64,000 bases of DNA from Candidatus Nitrosotenuis cloacae (GCF_026768455.1 NZ_JAPPVQ010000006.1:62001-126000); one strand, 5' to 3'; positions 32,725 to 41,982 are shown, numbered from the stretch's first letter. Made by a program: numbers and translations. Notes: a model not told the origin generated them from the letters alone.

Positions 32725-33768
32725 TTGGATGTAACAGAAAAGGTAGAACTGATTGCCAAGCCGCCGACCGAAGAAATTGTCACAAAAGAAGAACTGGTGC
32801 ATCTGTTTGAGACAAACTCCAAACCAAAACACTACATCGGTCTTGAGATATCCGGCTTTCTGCATCTTGGCAGCCTGATCAGCACAGGTTTCAAAATTAA
32901 CGATTTCATCAAGGCAGGCGTTCAGTGCAATGTATTTCTGGCAGACTGGCACACACTCATCAACGACAAGCTGGGAGGAAACTGGGAGACCATATCCAAA
33001 GTATCAAACTACTACGAAAAGGCATTCAAGCTTGTCTGCCCAGGCGTGCAGATAATCCGTGGAACCGAGCTGTACGAGTCGAAAAAGGACTACTGGAAGG
33101 ACCTAGTCCAAGCCACAAAGCACATGACGCTTGCAAGAACCATGCGAACCCTTACCATAATGGGAAGGTCCGAGGCCGAGGACAAGATAGACCTTGCCAA
33201 GCTGCTGTACCCACCCATGCAGGCAGTGGACATACATGCAATGGACATCGACATTGCCCACGCAGGAATGGACCAAAGAAAAATCCACATGCTTGTGCGC
33301 GAAATATTCCCAAAGATGAAGTGGAAGGTGCCGGTGGCAGTACATCACTCCCTCCTGCCCGGACTCACCGAGCCAGTATCGCAGGATGAGGAGGGTGCCG
33401 GAACAAAGATGAGCAAGTCAAAGCCGGCATCCGGCATTTTCATACACGACTCCGACGACGAGATAAGATCAAAAATCAAGAAGGGCTGGTGCGAGGTGGG
33501 AAATGTCAACAACCCGATCCTGCAGATCGCAAGGCACATCGTGTTCAACCAGTTCCCAGAAATCTCGGTGGAAAGGCCAGAAAAGTTCGGCGGAAATGTC
33601 ACATATTCAAATTACCCACAATTAGAGGCAGACTTTGCGGCAGGAAAGCTGCATCCCACAGACCTAAAGCAGATGGTGGGGAACTATCTTGTCAAGATAA
33701 TCGCGCCAATCCGGGACAAGCTGGGAATTGATGAAGAGCTAAGCAACGCAATAAAGAACAGCGTCTAG
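32725..33768 (+). CDS. tyrS: Tyrosyl-tRNA synthetase
   Basis: A 347-residue class I aminoacyl-tRNA synthetase, TTG start at 32725. The HIGH-like motif is HLGSL (near residue 52) and the KMSKS motif is KMSKSKP (near 229). The compact archaeal/eukaryotic TyrRS architecture lacks a bacterial S4 domain. It charges tRNA-Tyr. A TTTAAAG box lies about 22 nt before the TTG. It converges with cbiH, overlapping by 4 bp. Confidence 0.95.
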   Translation: MDVTEKVELIAKPPTEEIVTKEELVHLFETNSKPKHYIGLEISGFLHLGSLISTGFKINDFIKAGVQCNVFLADWHTLINDKLGGNWETISKVSNYYEKAFKLVCPGVQIIRGTELYESKKDYWKDLVQATKHMTLARTMRTLTIMGRSEAEDKIDLAKLLYPPMQAVDIHAMDIDIAHAGMDQRKIHMLVREIFPKMKWKVPVAVHHSLLPGLTEPVSQDEEGAGTKMSKSKPASGIFIHDSDDEIRSKIKKGWCEVGNVNNPILQIARHIVFNQFPEISVERPEKFGGNVTYSNYPQLEADFAAGKLHPTDLKQMVGNYLVKIIAPIRDKLGIDEELSNAIKNSV

Positions 33769-34541
33769 GACTTGCTTTCCAGATTGTATTTTGAGGTGTA
33801 GCCCCTCGGATTTATCATCAAGTTCTTGAAGTTATACGTAGACGAATTTCCTATGATCACAGTGCTGATCATGCCAAGCTGGTCCGCAAAGTTCTCCATG
33901 TTCTCCAAGTCAGTCATCACTATGGACTGGGAGTCGCGATATGCGCCCTTGATGATTGCTACGGGCGTGGTCGGCTTGCGGTATTTTAGCAGGATCTTTC
34001 GTGTGTCCTGCAGCTGGTGAATCCTTTTCTTGCTTGCGGGATTGTAAATTACAATCACATAGTCTCCCTGGGCTGCCGCCTCCACCCTCTTTACTATTAT
34101 CTCCCATGGAACCAAAAGGTCACTCATGCTTACTACTGCAAAATCTGTCATTAACGGCGATCCGATAAGCGACGCGCAAGAGTTCAGCGCGGACACGCCT
34201 GGAATGATCTCTACCTGCAGTCCTGTCTTTGGGTCCCAGCCAGACTCTGCGAGCACCTCGTAAATCAGTCCTGCCATGCCGTAAATTCCAGGATCGCCAC
34301 TTGACACCAGAGACACTATTCTTCCCTCCCTTGCCAGATCAACGCATTGTTTTGCGCGCTCCACCTCTTGGGTCATTGCGTAGCGGTGAATCTCTTTTCC
34401 GGCGATCAGATCCTCTACCAGTGTGACATAGGTGTCATATCCGACTATGGTGTCGCTTTCTTCTATGACCTGCTTTGCCCTAAACGTCATGTGGTCGTGG
34501 CTGCCAGGCCCGACACCGACGATGTATAATTTTCCTTCCAA
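33765..34541 (-). CDS. cbiH: Precorrin-3B / cobalt-precorrin-3 C17-methyltransferase
   Basis: A 258-residue SAM-dependent tetrapyrrole methylase. N-terminal GVGPGSHDHMTFRAKQVIEESD, VSSGDPGIYGMAGLIYEVL and IPGVSALNSCASLIGSPLMTDFAVVSMSD define the CbiH/CobJ clade, which performs ring contraction with C17 methylation. It is the second cobalamin corrin enzyme in this window and lies at the downstream end of a minus-strand block that begins with rpoL. Confidence 0.93.
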   Translation of the reverse strand: MEGKLYIVGVGPGSHDHMTFRAKQVIEESDTIVGYDTYVTLVEDLIAGKEIHRYAMTQEVERAKQCVDLAREGRIVSLVSSGDPGIYGMAGLIYEVLAESGWDPKTGLQVEIIPGVSALNSCASLIGSPLMTDFAVVSMSDLLVPWEIIVKRVEAAAQGDYVIVIYNPASKKRIHQLQDTRKILLKYRKPTTPVAIIKGAYRDSQSIVMTDLENMENFADQLGMISTVIIGNSSTYNFKNLMINPRGYTSKYNLESKS

Positions 34542-34567
34542 GCGATCCTCGTCGCTTCTAAGACAAT

Positions 34568-36010
34568 TTATCTTTTGGGTAGATCAATCACTGGGCAGTT
34601 AATCACGTGGTCGCTGCTCAGCGGCCTTGCAAGCGTGACAAAAATACTGCCGTCGGATTTCTTGCTGTCGATGTCTGACATTGTTTCCAAGATCATCGCG
34701 GCACCCTCATTCTTCCATTCAGCAATTGATACGCGACACAGCGGGGCATAGCTTTCGTCCGGTTTTACATCTATGACGCTCTGCTGGAATCCAAGCGGTC
34801 CTGCCCCCTTTATGCCGTTTTTGAACTGGTACATGTCCGAAAATACCGGCGACGACAGCGCTTGCGCAATCTTTGATGCGGCCGGCACACCGATTACCTG
34901 CGCTGGGCCGGTCGGAGTCGCGTCTGTGACTATGTAATAGAGTGTTCTTCCGTCCGCACCCCACGCCCTGTGCGCAATAAACGTGACCTTCTTTGAATCC
35001 CTGTCAATCTCCGTAACCTGCCCCTTGTCAAACGATGCGTCCGATGCGTTTGTCACGTTCTTGACCAGCATCTGCCCGCCAGGCCAGGAGATCTGGGGCG
35101 CGTTAATTGTCACGTTTGTATTTGTGATCTTTACCCTGCTGTCCCTTGCGGCCTTTAGCACGTCGTCTGCAGAGTCCAGTACCTGCGGCTTTTGCCCGTT
35201 CTTCCATGACACCAATGACACGCTACGAAGCGGGCTGTATTTTTCCGGCTGCGCCGGCGTGCTTGCAAACACCTCGCCCTGAAAACCATACAACCCGTCA
35301 CCCTTTATGCCGTTTGTGAACATGTATACGGGATCCTGCGACGCGGCCGGCGCCCACCTCAGCTTTGGCGCAAACTGTACTGCCGCACCCTGTTTGTCTG
35401 CAATCCTTTCTGCCAGCGTCTTGTTGCTCGAATCGGTAATGATGTAGTACACGGAATCCTTGCCAAAAAATCCCGAGTGCATCGAAAGCGTCACTTTTAC
35501 GTGCGAGTCGGGAAGCGTAAACGACCTGTCCCCTGCCTCAAACGTCTGCACCATCACCTCGGTTGGCTGCCCCCTGATCCAGCCGTCTACACTCACCGTG
35601 ACAGTAAACGGGCCCGCGCTCCGGAAACCAAGTGCCGCACCTGTGAACTCGACAGAGTCTGCAGTTTTAGCAGGCTCCAACGCGGAGATACCGTATACGG
35701 TATTCCTGTCAACACTCCATGTCGGCTGCCCCTTCGAGTCGTCTCTTCCCAACTCGTGCAGCACTACCACCTCTACCGGTTGATTTGCAGTGTATGTGAG
35801 CGAGCCGGCGTAGATGCTCCCCCTGTTTGGCGACAGAATCAGGGCAAGCTGGCCTTTTCCGGTTGCGGGATCTGGTGACGACGTGACCGTCTTTGTAAAC
35901 TGGATCTTGCTCTGCGGCTTTGCAGTTGCAAACTGGTCGGAGAATATGGAAAATGAAATGGTGGCAGTCGAGACTGCAACAACTAGTGCCACAATGAGCA
36001 GTTTTCTCAA
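34568..36010 (-). CDS. Secreted protein with tandem repeated beta domain
   Basis: A 480-residue exported protein; signal peptide to about residue 29 (FATAKPQ). Residues about 190-310 and 345-475 are two copies of one domain. Each starts with YYIITD or YYIVTD, then MFTNGIKGDGLYGFQ or QFKNGIKGAGPLGFQ, then a YxPLxxVS and W-K-N line. The first 185 residues are a separate beta domain (VEVVVLHELGR). I know this repeat only as an uncharacterised archaeal extracellular domain. No membrane anchor is visible at the C-terminus. Confidence 0.75.
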   Translation of the reverse strand: MRKLLIVALVVAVSTATISFSIFSDQFATAKPQSKIQFTKTVTSSPDPATGKGQLALILSPNRGSIYAGSLTYTANQPVEVVVLHELGRDDSKGQPTWSVDRNTVYGISALEPAKTADSVEFTGAALGFRSAGPFTVTVSVDGWIRGQPTEVMVQTFEAGDRSFTLPDSHVKVTLSMHSGFFGKDSVYYIITDSSNKTLAERIADKQGAAVQFAPKLRWAPAASQDPVYMFTNGIKGDGLYGFQGEVFASTPAQPEKYSPLRSVSLVSWKNGQKPQVLDSADDVLKAARDSRVKITNTNVTINAPQISWPGGQMLVKNVTNASDASFDKGQVTEIDRDSKKVTFIAHRAWGADGRTLYYIVTDATPTGPAQVIGVPAASKIAQALSSPVFSDMYQFKNGIKGAGPLGFQQSVIDVKPDESYAPLCRVSIAEWKNEGAAMILETMSDIDSKKSDGSIFVTLARPLSSDHVINCPVIDLPKR

Positions 36011-36046
36011 CGTGCTTTCTGACTCGATAATCCCTTTAAGTTTAAC

Positions 36047-37447
36047 TTAGGTGCTTGCGAGCTCGAACTCGTCGTGCAGAGCTTGCATTGCAGCTTGGCA
36101 GTCGCTGTCCTTGACCACAAACGCCAAGTTGAGCTCCGACGATCCCTGAGCTATCATCACCACGTTCACCTCGTTCCTTGCGGCTGCGCCAAACACCTTT
36201 GATGCGACGCCGACGGTTCCACGCATACCAGAACCAATCAGCGCAATTATGGACACGTCCGTTGTGACGTCTATCTTCTTTATCATCTTCCCAAGCAGAT
36301 TCATCTCAAGGGTATTCACCGCCCTGTCCAAGTCGTGCTTTTTTACCACTATCGTGATGCTTGACTCCGACGGGCTCTGCGAGATCATCATTATGTTGAT
36401 TCCCGCCTTTGCGAGGGTTGAAAATATCGTAGCTGCGGTACCTGGAGCGCCGACCATGCTGCCTCCGCGCATGTCGATAAGGCCGTTGTGGCGGATCACG
36501 CTGACGCACTTTACAGTGCGCATCGTCTCCTCGCTTGGGTCCGCTGTGACAAGCGTCCCAGGATTATCCACGTTGAAGCTGTTGCGTATGCGCATTGGTA
36601 TCTTTTTGCTCAGCAGCGGCTCAAATGAGCGCGGGTGGATCTGTTTTGCGCCAAACAGGGCCATCTCCATTGCCTCTACATACGACACCTCCGGGATAAC
36701 TCGCGCGTCCTTGACCATCTTCGGGTCCGCAGTCATCAACCCATCCACATCACTCATCAGCCAGACCTCATCTGCCCTGATGCAGGACGCAATGATCGTG
36801 GCAGTGTAATCCGATCCCCCCCTTCCAAACGTGGTGATGTGCCCGTGCTGGTCAGCGCCGGCAAATCCTCCTATTACCGGGATGATCTTCTTTGATAGCA
36901 TCGGATCCAGCTTTGCGGACACACGCAACCTCGTCGTGTCCATCAGCGGCTTTGATGAACCAAAGTTAGAGTCGGTCACTATTCCGACCTCTTTTCCCGT
37001 GAGCGCAACTGACCTTCCCCGGAGGTCGATTATTGCGTGCGATACAATTGCAATTGAAAGCCTCTCTCCAAACGAGATCAGGTAGTCAAGTGATCTTGGG
37101 GTGACCTCGCCTAGCAAAGACATGCCGTGGAGCAGCCCCTCAAGCTCGGCAAGATCGGAGTCGAGCTTTTGCAGAAGCTGCTTGCGGGTCTTTGCGCCCA
37201 GCACCGACTCCCTCGCCAGCTGCATGTGCTGCTTTTTCAGCTTGGCAAGCTGCGCCTTTGCCGCATCCTTGTTTCCCTTCTGAACAAATCCTGAAATATC
37301 TAAAAGCTGGTCCGTGACGTCGTTTACCGCCGAGCATACCACTACCACCTGGTTCTTTTTCCCAATGTCGCCGACAAACTTTGCAACCTCCCTGATCTCC
37401 TTTGCCGCAGCAAGTGAGGTGCCTCCAAATTTTACTACAAGTCTCAA
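36047..37447 (-). CDS. lysC: Aspartate kinase
   Basis: A 466-residue enzyme phosphorylating aspartate, the first step to Lys, Thr and Met. The N-terminal KFGGTS (residues 5-10), the substrate loop FGRGGSDYTA, and two C-terminal ACT domains (RGTVGVASKVFGAAARNEVNVVMIAQGSSELN being the last) are in standard order. The ACT domains indicate feedback control by an end-product amino acid. It lies in the same direction as pcn, 35 bp downstream. Confidence 0.95.
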   Translation of the reverse strand: MRLVVKFGGTSLAAAKEIREVAKFVGDIGKKNQVVVVCSAVNDVTDQLLDISGFVQKGNKDAAKAQLAKLKKQHMQLARESVLGAKTRKQLLQKLDSDLAELEGLLHGMSLLGEVTPRSLDYLISFGERLSIAIVSHAIIDLRGRSVALTGKEVGIVTDSNFGSSKPLMDTTRLRVSAKLDPMLSKKIIPVIGGFAGADQHGHITTFGRGGSDYTATIIASCIRADEVWLMSDVDGLMTADPKMVKDARVIPEVSYVEAMEMALFGAKQIHPRSFEPLLSKKIPMRIRNSFNVDNPGTLVTADPSEETMRTVKCVSVIRHNGLIDMRGGSMVGAPGTAATIFSTLAKAGINIMMISQSPSESSITIVVKKHDLDRAVNTLEMNLLGKMIKKIDVTTDVSIIALIGSGMRGTVGVASKVFGAAARNEVNVVMIAQGSSELNLAFVVKDSDCQAAMQALHDEFELAST

Positions 37448-37482
37448 GTCAGATGTCCTCTAGAGTCTAAACCTTAAATGCT

Positions 37483-38226
37483 TTAACTTTCGACTCGCGG
37501 CGCCAAGTAGAAGTGTATCCTGCCCATGTTTGCCACCTTGAATTCTATCCTAAGTGGCTTGGCAGAAGAGTATTCGCAAACAATTGAACCTGAAGTTGAG
37601 CCTACCGCCTTGACTATAGGATTGAGGTATTCCAAGCTGTAGGTGCCCACGCTCTCCTCCTTTACGGCAATCTCAGACAGCTCGTCCGGCTGCTTTTGTA
37701 ATGATATGAGAACCTCGCCAGAGTCGCCCTTTCCCGAAAACTCTGACTTGTCCTGTGTGGTCTTCATGGTAAGGTAGTCAGACACCACCTGCACGTCGCC
37801 TAATATCTTGTCAAACAGGGTGGTTCCAAGCACTATCTTTGTGTCGTATGGGATCTTTGGCAGCGGCGTGTCCGTAGCGGAGCTCTCAATTAGCCTCATC
37901 TTGTATTGCTTGTTCTTTCCGATGGAGATCTCAAGCAGCGTGTCTGCCACGCTGATTGTGATGTTGTCGCTTTTGTCGGCACGCTTGATCAATTTTGAAA
38001 ACTCGTCGATTCTTACACCGAACTTTATGTCACCATCGCATTCGTATTTCTCAAATGCAGAGTTCGGCCAGGAGATATCAATTAGTGCAACGTGTGATGG
38101 ATCCATTCCGCGAAAAGATATTCCCTCCGCAGTAGCTTCGAACGTGGCCTCCTCTACAAGAGTGGAGATTGCAGAAAGTATTGCCTTCCATTCGTCTGAT
38201 CCGCTTGTCTTAGCTGAAAACACCAT
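37483..38226 (-). CDS. pcn: PCNA sliding clamp
   Basis: A 247-residue DNA polymerase sliding clamp. EATFEATAEGISFRGMDPSHVALIDISWP matches the N-terminal PCNA fold, and the C-terminal RIEFKVANMGRIHFYLAPRVES resembles the archaeal PCNA tail, which contacts PIP-box partners. It is one of two or three PCNA types in archaea; here only one gene is in the window. It is the third gene of the rpoL-tfs-pcn block. Confidence 0.95.
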   Translation of the reverse strand: MVFSAKTSGSDEWKAILSAISTLVEEATFEATAEGISFRGMDPSHVALIDISWPNSAFEKYECDGDIKFGVRIDEFSKLIKRADKSDNITISVADTLLEISIGKNKQYKMRLIESSATDTPLPKIPYDTKIVLGTTLFDKILGDVQVVSDYLTMKTTQDKSEFSGKGDSGEVLISLQKQPDELSEIAVKEESVGTYSLEYLNPIVKAVGSTSGSIVCEYSSAKPLRIEFKVANMGRIHFYLAPRVES

Positions 38227-38279
38227 GAGCTAAATGAAATGTCTTCGTGCTTCCAGTTAAACGTTATCACGATGAAAAA

Positions 38280-38579
38280 CTATGCATAATTGCGCCAAGT
38301 GTGATTGCAACTTGAGCATCGGTAAAATTGCGTAGTCGGTTCGTCTGCGCTTCTTGTCTGCAGCATCCACCACACAGCTTCGTCATGTCCGCACTTTTCG
38401 CATTCTATTTTGATTGTAGGTAACGTTTCCTTTCCGTCGTTTTCCTCAAGCACGGTAAATGATTTGTCTATTCCGTCAGATGCCTTTTTGATCTCCTGCT
38501 TTGCCTCCCCCTCGGAATGGCCGCACTTGGGGCAGGAACCTTTCTTTAGGCGGATGCCGCACTTGGGGCAAAATTGCAT
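38280..38579 (-). CDS. tfs: Transcription factor S (TFS, RpoM-like)
   Basis: A 99-residue homologue of eukaryotic TFIIS and Pol II Rpb9. N-terminal zinc ribbon: Cys4, Cys7, Cys16 and Cys19. C-terminal zinc ribbon: CEKCGHDE and CSSCNHTW. The catalytic acidic loop RSADEPTTQFYRC, which stimulates RNA cleavage by stalled RNA polymerase, is intact. Its start directly follows the stop of rpoL (1-bp spacing). Confidence 0.95.
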   Translation of the reverse strand: MQFCPKCGIRLKKGSCPKCGHSEGEAKQEIKKASDGIDKSFTVLEENDGKETLPTIKIECEKCGHDEAVWWMLQTRSADEPTTQFYRCSSCNHTWRNYA

Positions 38580-38861
38580 CTAAACACCTTTTAGCTTTGA
38601 GTGGATTAGTTTTTTCAGCTCTGCTGCGGTCTCGATTGCAGCACTTGTTGCCTTTTCGATCTCCTTAATTGGGTTGCCCTTTGAGGAGTTGACTCGCATC
38701 GAGTAGTCGTTTGTAAGGGGATGTCTGAGAATTACCCCCGCAAAATCAACCTGTTGGTCCTTTAGCAGTTCGTGCTGCACGATGTATAGGGTGCCGATGT
38801 CGGATCCCTTGATTGACAGGTCTGCCTCCTTTGATGAGGATTTTACGACTCGGGCATTCAT
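38580..38861 (-). CDS. rpoL: RNA polymerase subunit L (Rpb11-like)
   Basis: A roughly 93-residue alpha-like subunit of archaeal RNA polymerase that pairs with RpoD. The frame is open to 38897, but ATG 38861 (MNARVVKSSSKEAD) gives the natural start. DIGTLYIVQHELLKDQQVDFAGVILRHPLTNDYSMRV is the dimerisation core. It begins the operon rpoL-tfs-pcn and continues, with short gaps, to lysC and further minus-strand genes. Confidence 0.93.
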   Translation of the reverse strand: MNARVVKSSSKEADLSIKGSDIGTLYIVQHELLKDQQVDFAGVILRHPLTNDYSMRVNSSKGNPIKEIEKATSAAIETAAELKKLIHSKLKGV

Positions 38862-38905
38862 TATGTCGGAAAACAACTTATTGTGGATATAAATCATGAT
38901 GCATT

Positions 38906-39445
38906 ATGGCAAGCGAAAAGACAGTAATTCCGGAGGTAAGCCTTACCCTGGACAAAGAACAATATTCCAAAGATGACGATGTCACAGTCAGCGTTAGATT
39001 TTCAATCAGCGGGGCACTGCGAGACGCCTTTAACGAAAAAAACTGGACCGAATCGTACAACAAGTACGACAACCTGTTCAAGCTAAAGTACGGCGTCAAG
39101 CTGTTCTCAGGCGGATTTCGAAAGAAGGAACTCAAGGAGATAGACACGTACCGCAAGGCGTCCATATTCTGGACCAGAAACCCAAAGCTGGTCAATCCGA
39201 TGAAGGAGAAGAGAGTGTGGGTGCAGGTTGCAAAAAACTTTGAGCCGTTCATACGCCTGACCGAGGACGAGGTCCGAGCGGAGCTCTTTGACTTTGATGA
39301 AAAGCTCACATTCAAGGCATCCGAGCTTGGAGCAGGCAAGCACAAGATCGCAGCAGAGGTGTACTCATCGTGGCAAAAGCACCACTTTACTGAGACCGGC
39401 GACGCAAAGTCCGTCTCAAAGGAAATCGAGATAACCATCAATTAG
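38906..39445 (+). CDS. Unrecognised soluble beta-sandwich protein
   Basis: A 179-residue cytosolic protein. PEVSLTLDKEQYSKDDDVTVSVRFSISGALRDAFNEKNW at the start resembles an Ig-like/arrestin-type beta-sandwich strand order. The end GAGKHKIAAEVYSSWQKHHFTETGDAKSVSKEIEITIN gives the last strands. No signal peptide or membrane helix. It is divergent from rpoL with a 44-bp spacer and is followed by a 50-residue gene at 39477. Confidence 0.65.
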   Translation: MASEKTVIPEVSLTLDKEQYSKDDDVTVSVRFSISGALRDAFNEKNWTESYNKYDNLFKLKYGVKLFSGGFRKKELKEIDTYRKASIFWTRNPKLVNPMKEKRVWVQVAKNFEPFIRLTEDEVRAELFDFDEKLTFKASELGAGKHKIAAEVYSSWQKHHFTETGDAKSVSKEIEITIN

Positions 39446-39476
39446 GCATATAAGCCAGCTGAGCCGGAGAAAAAAC

Positions 39477-39629
39477 ATGGCAAAATACGACGGACTTTTG
39501 GGTCAGCCAGTACTTGAGGTGGAAGAGCCGGACGCAGAGGGAGGCGTGACCATCATATTCAAGGACAACCGATTTCTGTTTGTCAAGGCAGTAGACGGGA
39601 AAATAGAGACCATCTCGATCCCAGAATAG
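39477..39629 (+). CDS. 50-residue conserved-looking small protein
   Basis: An ORF from ATG 39477 to TAG 39629 with a good purine-rich context (GGAGAAAAAAC) before the ATG. The translation has MAKYDGLLGQPVLEVEEPDAE, then VTIIFKDNRFLFVKAVDGKIETISIPE, a typical small beta-barrel rhythm. Codon usage matches neighbours. It is likely co-transcribed with the gene 31 bp upstream. Confidence 0.6.
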   Translation: MAKYDGLLGQPVLEVEEPDAEGGVTIIFKDNRFLFVKAVDGKIETISIPE

Positions 39630-39638
39630 ACTGCAAAA

Positions 39639-40136
39639 TTATTTTTGCTTTAGATATTTCTCATACACCGAGACGGCAGTCTCCTGCGACTGCGATTGAA
39701 TGGAGCCCGGCCTCTGCTCCCTTACCATCTCTATTGCATCCTTTGCGGACATTTTTTGGTACTTTATCAGGTAGCTGGCAAGAATTGTGCCGGTCCTTCC
39801 GATTCCGGCCGCGCAGTGCACAACAACTGGCTCCTTATTCTGTATCCTCTCCCGTATGAACTCGACTGCCGCATCTATCTTGTCGATGTCAGGTGCAGTC
39901 ATGTCCTCTGTTGGGACGTGGAGGTACTCCAGTCCGTTGACCCACGAGTCGGGCAGGCCCTCCTCGGTCATCGTCACGATCGATTTCACACCCTGCTTGC
40001 GGATCCAAGTTATCTCCTCAAAGCTTGTGGGCATCCCGGATCCTGCAAGTGTGCCGTCAAGCAACCATGAAAAATTGGTGGGCCTCTTTGCGATTGCGCC
40101 GTGAATTTTGCGCCAGAGATTTCCGGGCTTGCTCAT
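39639..40136 (-). CDS. Dual-specificity / Tyr protein phosphatase
   Basis: A 165-residue cysteine phosphatase. P-loop VVHCAAGIGRTG (His107, Cys108, Arg114) and the Asp-bearing loop PTEDMTAPD near residue 76 are intact. The small size and WPD-like position fit the DSP/PRL-like group that acts on protein Tyr/Ser/Thr phosphates or other phosphoesters. It is divergent from the AmrS gene. Confidence 0.9.
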   Translation of the reverse strand: MSKPGNLWRKIHGAIAKRPTNFSWLLDGTLAGSGMPTSFEEITWIRKQGVKSIVTMTEEGLPDSWVNGLEYLHVPTEDMTAPDIDKIDAAVEFIRERIQNKEPVVVHCAAGIGRTGTILASYLIKYQKMSAKDAIEMVREQRPGSIQSQSQETAVSVYEKYLKQK

Positions 40137-40211
40137 TTGTAGTTCCGTATGATTTTCAGATATTTAGACGGTGGGGATTGTTTATATTAGAAAAACGCGT
40201 AACGGTACGGT

Positions 40212-41270
40212 TTGAACAAGGAAGCCATTCTGTATGACAAGCTGCCCGGCAACAAGGTCCGCTGTACTGCGTGCGCAAGATACTGCGAGATAAAGGACGG
40301 CCAGATCGGCCTTTGCGGCGTGAGGGCAAACGAGGCAGGCAAGCTGGATCTTCTGGTGTACGGAAAGGTGATCACAGGCAACGTGGATCCCATTGAGAAA
40401 AAACCCGTAGTCCACTACCGACCGGGAACTAGGATATTTTCCATAGCCACAACCGGCTGCAGCTGGCTCTGCAAGTACTGCCAGAACTATGACATCTCGC
40501 AGCGAAGAAAGATCGAGGGGAGAGACATGACGCCTGCGCAGGTAGCCCAGATGGCAGTTGACAGCAAATCCGACGGCATCGCTTACACCTACAACGAGCC
40601 GTCAATATTCATCGAGTTTGCAAGAGACTGCGGAATCGAGGCCCACAAAAAAGGACTCTTCAACGTGTTTGTCTCAAACGGATACGACACGCCGCAGTCG
40701 GTAAAGATGATGGGCGAGTTCTTGGACTGCATAACAGTTGACTTTAAGGGAAGCGCAGAGCCCGGGTTCACAAGAAAATACATCGGAGTGCCCGACCCAA
40801 AACCAATCTTTGACACATTACTTGAGATAAAGGACAAGACGAAGATCCACGTAGAAATCACCGATCTGATAGTCCCACAAGCAGGTGACAGCCTGGAACA
40901 CGCAAGAAAGCTTGCCAAGTTTCTGTACGACAACTTTGGACCGGAAATACCGATTCACTTCCTGAGATTCCACCCGGACTACAAGATGATGGAGTTCCCG
41001 TCAACGCCGGTGGAAACCCTGGAAAAACATTACGAGGTTGCAAAAAAGGAGGGACTGCAATACGTGTACCTTGGAAACGTCCCCGGACACAAATACGAGC
41101 ACACTTACTGCCCTGGGTGCAACAGCATGGCAGTGGGCAGGTACGGCTTTGACATCACACAGTGGAACCTTGACGCAGACAACAAGTGCAATACGTGCGG
41201 CCACAAAATACCCATCGTGGGAGCACTAGATCCGAAATACAGGCGCAACAGATTCCAAGTTCTAGTCTAG
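40212..41270 (+). CDS. amrS: AmmeMemoRadiSam system radical SAM enzyme
   Basis: A 352-residue radical SAM protein from TTG 40212. The cluster motif is C83-x3-C87-x2-C90 in TGCSWLCKYCQN. N-terminal CTACARYCEIKDGQIGLCGVR and C-terminal YCPGCNSMAVGRYG plus CNTCGHKI are the extra Cys pairs of the AmrS/PflA-like group. AmrS is normally found with AMMECR1 and Memo proteins, which are not in this window. Substrate unknown. A TTTATATTA box 25-33 nt before the TTG suggests a leaderless mRNA. Confidence 0.9.
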   Translation: MNKEAILYDKLPGNKVRCTACARYCEIKDGQIGLCGVRANEAGKLDLLVYGKVITGNVDPIEKKPVVHYRPGTRIFSIATTGCSWLCKYCQNYDISQRRKIEGRDMTPAQVAQMAVDSKSDGIAYTYNEPSIFIEFARDCGIEAHKKGLFNVFVSNGYDTPQSVKMMGEFLDCITVDFKGSAEPGFTRKYIGVPDPKPIFDTLLEIKDKTKIHVEITDLIVPQAGDSLEHARKLAKFLYDNFGPEIPIHFLRFHPDYKMMEFPSTPVETLEKHYEVAKKEGLQYVYLGNVPGHKYEHTYCPGCNSMAVGRYGFDITQWNLDADNKCNTCGHKIPIVGALDPKYRRNRFQVLV

Positions 41271-41908
41271 AACGCAACTGCTCGCACAGGTGAGCCTGTC
41301 GCATTATGCAGCTTTAGCGGCAGGGCGGCAATCTTGAATGTGCGGCTCTTTATTCTGGACAGATTGCATAGGTTCTCCAGTATCAGTACGTCTTTTTTTA
41401 GCAGTATGTGGTGGGCAGAAAACCTCTTGTTGCTTCCAACGTCGATGCTCGGCGAATCTATTCCTACCAGGCTGGGCTTTTTGGATGCCAGATATTCCGC
41501 TGCAGATTCGGCTAATCCTGGATTTTGATCAAAAAAGTTCCTTCTGTTTATCTGGTCGTTCCATCCGGTTGCAAATATTATTGCACCGCCCCTTGGAATT
41601 GCGCCGTGCCTTTTCTCATGATCTACTATGTCAGACTTTGTTATGGAGTGGTTCGGCCCCGATCTTGCCCTGACCAGTACGGCGTCGCACAAAAACCTGC
41701 CCGGGTCTATCTGGTGAATCTTCTTGCCGCCCTGCACAAAGTGAAAGGGGGCGTCGATGTGAGTTCCTGTATGGGAGCTGAAAAAAAGCATCTCCAGATT
41801 ATATCCGTCTTTTTTCAGACTGTTCCACGGAATGGACATGGGCCGGGGTGAGCCGGGAAACGTCGGGATGTCCTGAGTTATTGTAAGAGTTAGATCTACT
41901 GGTTTCAC
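41267..41908 (-). CDS. Cyclase-family hydrolase (kynurenine-formamidase-like)
   Basis: A 213-residue metal hydrolase. TGTHIDAPFHF carries the HxGTHxDxPxH metal motif of the cyclase/arylformamidase family, and ATGWNDQ and GIDSPSIDVG belong to the same core. Family members act on formylkynurenine, isatin or mandelamide-type amides, so substrate here is open. It overlaps amrS by 4 bp at their convergent ends. Confidence 0.88.
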   Translation of the reverse strand: MKPVDLTLTITQDIPTFPGSPRPMSIPWNSLKKDGYNLEMLFFSSHTGTHIDAPFHFVQGGKKIHQIDPGRFLCDAVLVRARSGPNHSITKSDIVDHEKRHGAIPRGGAIIFATGWNDQINRRNFFDQNPGLAESAAEYLASKKPSLVGIDSPSIDVGSNKRFSAHHILLKKDVLILENLCNLSRIKSRTFKIAALPLKLHNATGSPVRAVAF

Positions 41909-41982
41909 AACGATCTTATTTGCAACTGGTATTTTTTTGTGATCAAAGATATTAAATAGATCCCACTCAAAGTAGTTCTACC

